A stretch of DNA of 14,060 nucleotides from Neisseriaceae bacterium. Lineage in GTDB: Bacteria > Pseudomonadota > Gammaproteobacteria > Burkholderiales > Neisseriaceae. The stretch is from contig JASLBZ010000068.1 of the NCBI GenBank assembly GCA_030146285.1, positions 1-14,060 on the forward strand, given 5' to 3'. How positions within the stretch are numbered: the stretch's first letter is position 1; the number at the start of each line of letters is the position of its first letter. This document shows positions 1 through 5,704 of the stretch, one piece after another. The notes beneath the pieces were generated by a model, which made no database searches, was not told where the DNA came from, and worked only from the letters and a program-made list of their open reading frames with translations. The translations under genes were made by a program, and so were the position numbers.

Positions 1-173
1 GAGTGACAAGACAAGCAATAGTTGGTGAAAATTTGCGCACCACGTTGCAAGCTTTTTTGGTCGCCCAAATTAATATCTACTTTTTCATAGTTGCCACCAC
101 CCGCTGCTAGGGCACTGCCCATTGGGATAGCGAAAGCCACTGTTAGCAATAATGCTTTTAATGTTTTTTTCAT
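1..173 (-). CDS. petC: Cytochrome c1, N-terminal part (cut by window edge)
   Basis: This is the start of the cytochrome c1 subunit of the bc1 complex, which carries electrons from the Rieske protein to a periplasmic cytochrome c. Only 57 whole codons lie in the window; the rest runs off the left edge. The protein opens with a Sec signal peptide: MKK, a hydrophobic stretch, then an ALA-A cleavage site near residue 23. Next come a short GGGNYEKVD segment and a heme-attachment motif CLSCH with Cys53, Cys56 and His57. A CxxCH soon after the mature N-terminus is usual for cytochrome c1. The start is the ATG at 173-171, with GAGGA (185-181) seven bases before it. It lies 13 bp after petB, so it is the third gene of petABC. 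Family identity rests on the heme motif, the signal peptide and the operon position, because most of the protein is not visible. Confidence 0.9.
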   Translation of the reverse strand, partial: MKKTLKALLLTVAFAIPMGSALAAGGGNYEKVDINLGDQKSLQRGAQIFTNYCLSCH

Positions 174-186
174 TGACCTATCCTCA

Positions 187-1545
187 TTAAATATTGGTAG
201 CGAACAAGTAAGCACCAATCACCGTAATAGCAACATACACGAAGAACATGATTTTGCGTTTTGGCGTGCTCATTGTTACACGATCAGGTGGCGTCGTGCA
301 TTTATCAATCTTAGTATAGAACGGCATTGCTAAGAAGAAGACAAAGTACACAACCGACAACACTTGAGCCACAACTGTACGTAAATCTGTTTGTGGTAAT
401 GCACCCAAGATGCCCAAACCAATGAATGAGATAATGAACAATACCAACATGGTTTTGAAGATTGGACCACGGTAGCGAACAGATTTCACTGGACTGCGAT
501 CTAGCCAAGGCAGTAAAGCAATCACAACCACACCAGCACCCATACCCAATACACCCCAAACTTGCGTACCAAAGAACGATGGAATCGCACGTAAGATCGC
601 GTAGAACGGTGTGAAGTACCAAACCGGTGCAATATGCGCAGGTGTCTTCATTGGGTTCGCAGGGTCAAAGTTAGGTGCTTCTAAGAAGTAACCACCACCC
701 TCTGGCGCAAAGAACATAATTGAAGCGAAGATAATCAAGAACACAACCACAGCCAAAATATCATGCACTGTGTAGTAAGGATGGAAAGGAATGCCATCTA
801 ATGGAATACCGTTTGCATCTTTGTGTTTTTTAATATCAACACCATCAGGGTTATTTGAACCCACTTCATGCAGTGCAATAATATGCGCCGCAACCAAACC
901 AACCAATACCAAAGGCACAGCAATCACGTGCAAGGCAAAGAAACGGTTTAAGGTAATGTCTGATACGTTAAAGTCACCACGAATCCAAGTTGACAAATCA
1001 GGGCCAATTACAGGAATAGCAGCAAACAAGTTAATAATCACTTGCGCACCCCAGAATGACATTTGTCCCCAAGGCAATAAGTAACCCATGAATGCCTCAG
1101 CCATCAATGCCAAGAAAATCAAAGCACCAAATACCCATACCAACTCACGAGGCTTTTGGTATGAACCGTAGATCAAACCACGGAACATATGCAAATAAAC
1201 CACAACAAAGAACATTGATGCGCCTGTTGAGTGCATGTAGCGGATAATCCAGCCACCAGACACGTCACGCATGATGTACTCAACTGAGGTAAAGGCAGCA
1301 GGAATACCCGCAGCGTTTAAATTACCATCAGGTTTGTAGTTCATGGTCAAGAAAATACCGCTGACGATTTGGATAACCAAAACCAACATCGCCAATGAAC
1401 CAAAGAAATACCAAAAGTTAAAGTTTTTTGGTGCGTAATACTCGGTCATGTGCTCTTTAACCATTTTGCTCAATGGAAAGCGATCATCAACCCAAGTTAA
1501 CAAGCCTTTGGCTTTGCTATTGTTTTCGGTAGTGTTTGTAGACAT
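187..1545 (-). CDS. petB: Cytochrome b of the bc1 complex (ubiquinol:cytochrome c reductase)
   Basis: This 452-residue membrane protein holds the two b hemes and the Qo and Qi quinone sites of complex III. Heme ligands are visible as His105 and His119 in one helix and His206 and His221 in another. The spacing is 14 residues in the first pair and 15 in the second; Rhodobacter has 14 and 14, while I recall 15 in Pseudomonas and relatives. The Qo motif that is PEWY in mitochondria reads PVWY here (residues 307-310), a variant I recall from beta- and gamma-proteobacteria. At least eight hydrophobic helices can be seen. The ATG at 1545-1543 is preceded by AAGGGGGG, which overlaps the petA stop codon, so translation is probably coupled. 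The length is normal for a bacterial cytochrome b that is not fused to c1. Confidence 0.98.
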   Translation of the reverse strand: MSTNTTENNSKAKGLLTWVDDRFPLSKMVKEHMTEYYAPKNFNFWYFFGSLAMLVLVIQIVSGIFLTMNYKPDGNLNAAGIPAAFTSVEYIMRDVSGGWIIRYMHSTGASMFFVVVYLHMFRGLIYGSYQKPRELVWVFGALIFLALMAEAFMGYLLPWGQMSFWGAQVIINLFAAIPVIGPDLSTWIRGDFNVSDITLNRFFALHVIAVPLVLVGLVAAHIIALHEVGSNNPDGVDIKKHKDANGIPLDGIPFHPYYTVHDILAVVVFLIIFASIMFFAPEGGGYFLEAPNFDPANPMKTPAHIAPVWYFTPFYAILRAIPSFFGTQVWGVLGMGAGVVVIALLPWLDRSPVKSVRYRGPIFKTMLVLFIISFIGLGILGALPQTDLRTVVAQVLSVVYFVFFLAMPFYTKIDKCTTPPDRVTMSTPKRKIMFFVYVAITVIGAYLFATNI

Positions 1546-1555
1546 GGTTCCCCCC

Positions 1556-2140
1556 TTATGTGTCTGAACCGACCATTACAGTCGTATCAGTAAGGTATTT
1601 ATATGGTGGAATCACTAAGTTTGTTGGTGCAGGTACGCCTTTGAATACGCGACCAGCCAAGTCAAATTTAGAGCCGTGACATGGACAGAAGAAGCCACCT
1701 TTCCACTGTGGACCCAAATCAGCAGGAGCCAAGTCCGGACGGAAAGTTGGAGAGCAACCCAAATGCGTACAAATTCCCAAAGCGATGAAAAATTCAGGCT
1801 TCAAAGAACGCAATTCATTTTTGCAATATTCAGGTTGCTGATTTTCAGTTGACTGAGGGTCAACCAAACTCGCATCTAGCGTTGGCAAATCTTTTTGTTG
1901 CTGGGCCGTGCGATTTAAAACCCAAACTGGCTTACCTTGCCACTCAACAGTGACCAATTGTCCAGGTTCGATTTTCGAAATATCCACCTCTACAGGTGCA
2001 CCGGCAGCCTTTGCTTTTTCTGACGGAAAAAAGCTGAGCACAAAAGGTGTTGCCACACCCACAGCAGCAGCTCCGGCAGCAGCGCCGGTCGCAAATGTCA
2101 GAAAACGACGGCGGCCATGATTGATTTCTTGATTATTCAT
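1556..2140 (-). CDS. petA: Rieske iron-sulfur subunit of the bc1 complex
   Basis: This 194-residue protein carries the 2Fe-2S cluster that accepts the first electron from ubiquinol at the Qo site. The N-terminus has a twin-arginine (Tat) motif, GRRRFLT, followed by an Ala/Gly-rich membrane anchor (about residues 14-37) that stays uncleaved in this family. Cluster box 1 is CTHLGC (Cys124 and His126 as ligands, Cys129 in the disulfide). Box 2 is CPCHGS (Cys152 and His155 as ligands, Cys154 in the disulfide). A GPxxK-like hinge is not obvious. It is the first gene of petABC and overlaps the petB ribosome site by its stop codon. Its own ribosome site is weak (AGGATAACTGGT before the ATG), but no other in-frame start gives a full Tat motif, so the start at 2140 is retained. 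Confidence 0.97.
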   Translation of the reverse strand: MNNQEINHGRRRFLTFATGAAAGAAAVGVATPFVLSFFPSEKAKAAGAPVEVDISKIEPGQLVTVEWQGKPVWVLNRTAQQQKDLPTLDASLVDPQSTENQQPEYCKNELRSLKPEFFIALGICTHLGCSPTFRPDLAPADLGPQWKGGFFCPCHGSKFDLAGRVFKGVPAPTNLVIPPYKYLTDTTVMVGSDT

Positions 2141-2187
2141 TACCAGTTATCCTAATTATGGGAAATACCAAGCCATTAAACTTTTAG

Positions 2188-2216
2188 ATTCTACCCGATT
2201 TCACAGTCATTCTTAA
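2188..2216 (-). promoter_or_regulatory. Probable sigma-70 promoter of petABC
   Basis: Read on the minus strand, a -35-like TTAAGA (2216-2211, 4 of 6 matches) is separated by 17 bases from a -10-like TAGAAT (2193-2188, 5 of 6). It lies 48-76 bp before the petA start in the only gap upstream of the operon. Just upstream of it, 2220-2234 is a perfect 7-bp inverted repeat with a one-base centre (GTTATTT-A-AAATAAC), which could be an operator or just AT-rich DNA. This is assigned from spacing and position only. Confidence 0.4.
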
Positions 2217-2260
2217 AGTGTTATTTAAAATAACGTAAAGTTCTGTTTTGTGTTTTGACA

Positions 2261-3007
2261 TTAAACAGGATTTGCTTCATCAAAAAATGACACTGACACA
2301 TCAAATTCACCAGCAATGGCGCTAGCCAATGCTTGGACACCATATCGTTCTGTAGCATGGTGGCCGGCGCTAATAAATGCAACACCTGTCTCATTGGCCA
2401 AATGGTATTGCGCTTCTGAGACTTCGCCAGTAATAAATACATCTACTTGATGGTCGATTGCCAATTGAAAAAAGCCCTGCGCACCACCTGTACACAGCGC
2501 CACTTTACGAATAACTTGGTCAGGTTGACCAATTACCAGTGGACTGCGGTTTAAGGTGTTTTGCATGCGCACTTGAAACTCTGTCAAAGTCATTGCCTCT
2601 GACAAATAACCAATATTCAATAAACCTTGTTCACCAACACATTGTTCTATGTCGATACCCAATTTAGCAGCTAAGGTGGCATTATTGCCCCATTTTGGAT
2701 GTGCATCCAAAGGCAAATGGTAGCCCAACAAATTAATGTCATTCTGAAGCAAGCTAAAAATACGGCGTTTTTTCCAACCGACAATTCCAGCAGGTTCACT
2801 CTTCCAAAACATGCCATGATGAACCAATAAAGTATCTGCGCCTTGTGTAACAGCAGCGTCAATCGCAGCTTGGCTTGCTGTAACGGCACACAAAATATGT
2901 TGAATATTTTCTGTACCTTCCACTTGCAAACCATTGGGTGCATAATCTTTAAATGCGTCGACTTTTAAATGCTCATTTAACCAAGCAAGCAACACTGTTC
3001 GATTCAT
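2261..3007 (-). CDS. Nif3/YbgI-family dinuclear metal-centre protein
   Basis: This 248-residue protein matches the NIF3-like family (E. coli YbgI has 247 residues), which forms hexameric toroids with two metal ions per subunit. The biochemical role is unsettled: GTP cyclohydrolase I type 2 is a common label for relatives, and a hydrolase or metallochaperone role has also been suggested. Family motifs visible are DYAPNGLQVEG (21-31), LLVHHGMFWK with metal ligands His63 and His64 (60-69), YHLPLDAHPKWGNN with Asp101, and GHHATERYG with His216/His217 and Glu220. All expected metal ligands are present, so the enzyme should be intact. The ATG at 3007 has AAAGG eight bases upstream. It lies between petA and groEL on the same strand, but gaps of 120 and 249 bp and the groEL terminator suggest a single-gene transcript. 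Confidence 0.93.
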   Translation of the reverse strand: MNRTVLLAWLNEHLKVDAFKDYAPNGLQVEGTENIQHILCAVTASQAAIDAAVTQGADTLLVHHGMFWKSEPAGIVGWKKRRIFSLLQNDINLLGYHLPLDAHPKWGNNATLAAKLGIDIEQCVGEQGLLNIGYLSEAMTLTEFQVRMQNTLNRSPLVIGQPDQVIRKVALCTGGAQGFFQLAIDHQVDVFITGEVSEAQYHLANETGVAFISAGHHATERYGVQALASAIAGEFDVSVSFFDEANPV

Positions 3008-3063
3008 AAAAAAACCTTTATTGTTTGATTGTTATTGATATGGTTCTTGTGCGCTAATTCTGT

Positions 3064-3104
3064 TCAACATCAAAATGGTAGTCATCCTACTTTTTTTATG
3101 TTGA
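3064..3104 (-). repeat. Imperfect hairpin upstream of the nif3-like gene
   Basis: An inverted repeat with two 18-base arms and a 5-base loop (GATGA on the minus strand). Fifteen of 18 positions pair; the outer seven bases TCAACAT/ATGTTGA and inner GTAG/CTAC are perfect. It lies about 57 bp before the nif3-like ATG, so it would fall in the 5' leader if transcription starts upstream. There is no ribosome-site sequestering or U-run that would make it a classical attenuator. Its function is unknown. Confidence 0.4.
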
Positions 3105-3191
3105 TGAGCCAGCATCAATATCGAAGCGCATTTTAACATTGGACGCCAGGTTAATCTAATATTTACATCAAATGTTGTCGCTTTCATGCAT

Positions 3192-3228
3192 AAAAAAAAT
3201 GGTTCTTGCTGTTGCAAGAACCATTTTT
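3192..3228 (-). terminator. Rho-independent terminator of groESL
   Basis: A perfect 15-bp stem (3195-3209 with 3214-3228) with a four-base loop, followed on the minus strand by further T residues to 3192. The core of the arms is GGTTCTTGC/GCAAGAACC. It begins 29 bp after the groEL stop codon. The stem is flanked by A/T runs on both sides, so it could in principle work in either direction, but there is no plus-strand gene ending here. Confidence 0.93.
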
Positions 3229-3256
3229 CAGTAAAACGCATCAAAAAGAGCGTTAA

Positions 3257-4900
3257 TTACATCATGCCACCCATACCACCCATACCGCCCATGCCACTCA
3301 TATCTGGCATTGCAGCTTTGTCTTCTGGGATTTCAGCAATCATGCAATCTGTTGTTAACAACAAGCCTGCAATTGAAGCTGCATGTTGTAAAGCAGAACG
3401 CGTTACTTTTGCTGGGTCCAATACACCCATTTCAATCATATCGCCATATTCGCCAGTACCTGCATTAAAGCCGTAGCTGCCTGTACCGTTCAATACGTTG
3501 TTAATCACAACGCTAGGCTCATCACCTGCATTGGCAACGATTTGACGAAGTGGAGACTCAATAGCTTTTAATACGATTTGGATACCCGCATCTTGGTCAG
3601 CATTGATGCCTTTGATTTCACCTACCAAAGAACGTACGCGTAGCAAGGCAACACCGCCACCTGCAACAATACCTTCTTCAACAGCAGCACGAGTTGCATG
3701 TAAAGCATCATCAACGCGGTCTTTTTTCTCTTTCATTTCCATTTCAGTCGCAGCGCCAACTTTGATCACTGCAACACCGCCTGCTAATTTAGCAACGCGT
3801 TCTTGTAGTTTCTCTTTGTCGTATTCGCTAGAAGCCACTTCAATTTGTTGGCGAATTTCAGCAACACGCGCATCAACCAATGCTTTGTCACCAACACCAT
3901 CAATAATGGTCGTGTTTTCTTTACCGATTTCAATGCGTTTGGCTTGACCTAAGTCTTCCAAAGTCACTTTTTCCAAAGACAAACCAATTTCTTCAGAAAT
4001 TACAGTACCACCAGTCAATACAGCGATGTCTTGCAACATGGCTTTACGACGATCACCAAAACCAGGTGCTTTAACCGCAACTGTTTTTAAAATACCGCGA
4101 ATGTTATTCACAACCAATGTTGCCAATGCTTCGCCTTCAACGTCTTCTGCAATGATTAGCAAAGGACGGCTTGATTTAGCAACTTGTTCTAATACTGGTA
4201 GCAAATCACGGATGTTGCTGATTTTTTTGTCAAATAACAAAACAAATGGTGCTTCTAAAGCAGCAATTTGTTTTTCAGCATCATTGATGAAGTAAGGAGA
4301 CAAGTAACCGCGGTCAAACTGCATGCCTTTAACCACTTCTAATTCGTTGTCTAGTGATTTGCCATCTTCAACAGTGATTACGCCTTCTTTGCCAACTTCT
4401 TTCATCGCATCAGCAATGATTTTGCCGATTTCTTCATCAGAGTTTGCAGAAATAGAACCCACTTGTGCAATTTCTTTTGCAGTTTCACATGGTTTTGCCA
4501 ATGTTTTTAGCTCTGCAACCAAAGCAGTCACTGCTTTGTCGATACCGCGTTTTAAATCTGTTGGATTCATGCCTGCTGCAACGTATTTCATGCCTTCAGC
4601 AACAATGGCTTGAGCCAATACCGTTGCAGTTGTTGTACCGTCACCAGCCACGTCAGCTGTTTTCGATGCAACTTCTTTAACCATTTGTGCACCCATGTTT
4701 TCGAATTTGTCTTTTAATTCGATTTCTTTGGCAACAGATACACCATCTTTGGTAATGTGAGGACCACCAAAAGCACGGTCTAAAATCACGTTACGGCCTT
4801 TAGGGCCTAAAGTTACACGAACCGCATTGGCTAGGGTATTCACACCAGCAACCAATTTTTGACGGGCTTCATTACCAAATTGTACGTCTTTTGCTGTCAT
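3257..4900 (-). CDS. groEL: 60 kDa chaperonin GroEL
   Basis: This 547-residue protein is the GroEL subunit, which forms a double heptameric ring and folds proteins in an ATP-driven cycle with GroES in the cytoplasm. Length matches E. coli (548). Key residues are visible: Asp52, Asp87 within GDGTTTATVLA, and the catalytic Asp398 in VDDALHATRAAVEEG, followed by the chaperonin signature AAVEEGIVAGGG. The C-terminus is the usual flexible GGM repeat, ending GGMGGMM. The ATG at 4900 follows GGAGAATATTAA, a good ribosome site. It is the second gene of the groES-groEL operon, after an 80-bp gap holding a hairpin. No damage or unusual insertion is seen. The terminator follows 29 bp after its stop. Confidence 0.99.
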   Translation of the reverse strand: MTAKDVQFGNEARQKLVAGVNTLANAVRVTLGPKGRNVILDRAFGGPHITKDGVSVAKEIELKDKFENMGAQMVKEVASKTADVAGDGTTTATVLAQAIVAEGMKYVAAGMNPTDLKRGIDKAVTALVAELKTLAKPCETAKEIAQVGSISANSDEEIGKIIADAMKEVGKEGVITVEDGKSLDNELEVVKGMQFDRGYLSPYFINDAEKQIAALEAPFVLLFDKKISNIRDLLPVLEQVAKSSRPLLIIAEDVEGEALATLVVNNIRGILKTVAVKAPGFGDRRKAMLQDIAVLTGGTVISEEIGLSLEKVTLEDLGQAKRIEIGKENTTIIDGVGDKALVDARVAEIRQQIEVASSEYDKEKLQERVAKLAGGVAVIKVGAATEMEMKEKKDRVDDALHATRAAVEEGIVAGGGVALLRVRSLVGEIKGINADQDAGIQIVLKAIESPLRQIVANAGDEPSVVINNVLNGTGSYGFNAGTGEYGDMIEMGVLDPAKVTRSALQHAASIAGLLLTTDCMIAEIPEDKAAMPDMSGMGGMGGMGGMM

Positions 4901-4930
4901 TTAATATTCTCCAAAAAACTTTATTCATTT

Positions 4931-4956
4931 AAAAGCCACCTGTTTTACAGGCAGCC
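4931..4956 (-). terminator. Hairpin with T-run between groES and groEL (leaky terminator or processing site)
   Basis: On the minus strand a stem forms from 4956-4947 and 4943-4934 with a three-base AAA loop, followed by TTTT (4934-4931). In minus-strand RNA the two internal imperfect positions become G-U pairs; in plus-strand RNA they would be C-A mismatches, so the fold suits the groESL transcript. One arm is part of AGGCAGCCTATA (4949-4960), which matches the putative uptake sequence AGGCAGCCTGAA at 10 of 12 positions. It probably reduces or processes transcription between the two genes, or is a decayed DUS pair. Confidence 0.5.
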
Positions 4957-4980
4957 TATATTCAATTAGCAAGAATGTGA

Positions 4981-5268
4981 TTAGCCAATAATGCCGAAAA
5001 CATCTTCTTCGCGCATAACCATCAACTCTTCACCATCAACTTTAACGGTTTGGCCTGCATATTTACCGAAAATCACTTTGTCGCCAACTTTAACGTCCAA
5101 AGCAATGCGATCGCCGTTTTCCAAGCGTTTGCCTTCACCAACAGCAACCACTTCACCCATATCAGGTTTTTCTGCTGCTGCGCCAGGCAATACGATACCA
5201 GATGCTGTTTTTTCTTCAGCTTCTACGCGTTTTACAACAATACGGTCGTGTAAAGGACGAATAGTCAT
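4981..5268 (-). CDS. groES: 10 kDa co-chaperonin GroES
   Basis: This 95-residue protein caps the GroEL ring as a heptamer during folding. It begins MTIRPLHDRIVVKR, typical of bacterial GroES, and the mobile loop carries the hydrophobic tripeptide Ile25-Val26-Leu27 that contacts GroEL. The C-terminus EEDVFGIIG also fits the family. The ATG at 5268 follows GGAGAG with a 7-base gap. It is the first gene of the operon, and the sigma-32-like promoter lies about 90 bp upstream. Confidence 0.99.
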   Translation of the reverse strand: MTIRPLHDRIVVKRVEAEEKTASGIVLPGAAAEKPDMGEVVAVGEGKRLENGDRIALDVKVGDKVIFGKYAGQTVKVDGEELMVMREEDVFGIIG

Positions 5269-5355
5269 CAGTAACTCTCCAAAAAATAACGAATTAAATC
5301 ATCTCAAATGAATGAGTAAGCAAATTTAATTTTATGTGATTAATTTAAAATACCC

Positions 5356-5383
5356 AAAATGGGGTGAAATTCTATTGTTAAAG
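5356..5383 (-). promoter_or_regulatory. Sigma-32 (RpoH) heat-shock promoter of groESL
   Basis: On the minus strand CTTTAA (5383-5378) matches the RpoH -35 core CTTGAA at 5 of 6, and after 13 bases CCCCATTTT (5364-5356) matches the -10 core CCCCAT exactly. Both the elements and the spacing fit sigma-32 promoters as known from E. coli. A weak sigma-70-like pair, TTAGCC (5397-5392) and TAGAAT (5374-5369) with 17-base spacing, overlaps it and could give basal expression. No CIRCE repeat (HrcA site) is present. The 5' leader would be about 80 bases. Confidence 0.8.
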
Positions 5384-5397
5384 ATAATTAGGGCTAA

Positions 5398-5704
5398 ACA
5401 GAATAATTCAAGCATTGGAAATTATTTTTTTTTCAATCCACTCAAACAACACACTAATAATTTGATTATTAATCATAAAAACTGCCTTCTGCTTTGAGGT
5501 CGCCATAAAAACACATTTCTGAAGCAAATAAGACTTGCGAGCACATTCGAAAATCTGCATTATGGATAACAACACATACGAATCACAAAACAACAATTAT
5601 TTGATTCGCATTTGTCAGTATTCGAGCCAAAAAAATCAAAAGTAATCACGGCAGCTTACCCATCAAACACGACCTAGTGTATTTGTGTATTAAGGAAGAA
5701 ATTT
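5398..5704. other. Intergenic region between divergent groES and ppc
   Basis: About 300 bp with no credible gene. One small frame on the minus strand begins with TTG, has no ribosome site and shows no family resemblance. A perfect palindrome TGATTATTAATCA lies at 5463-5475 and could be an operator. The ppc ribosome site AAGGA is at 5692-5696. I could not identify a convincing -35/-10 pair for ppc. Confidence 0.6.

Noticed and set aside
3032..3244. A 70-codon open frame on the minus strand between groEL and the nif3-like gene
   Set aside because: It runs through the groEL terminator hairpin and the imperfect hairpin, with no ribosome site and no recognisable family.
5269..5400. CIRCE/HrcA operator upstream of groES
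   Set aside because: No TTAGCACTC-N9-GAGTGCTAA repeat or close variant is present.
5408..5596. A 62-codon open frame on the minus strand between groES and ppc
   Set aside because: It begins with TTG, has no ribosome site, and its product has no recognisable motif. It lies in AT-rich DNA upstream of the groES promoter.
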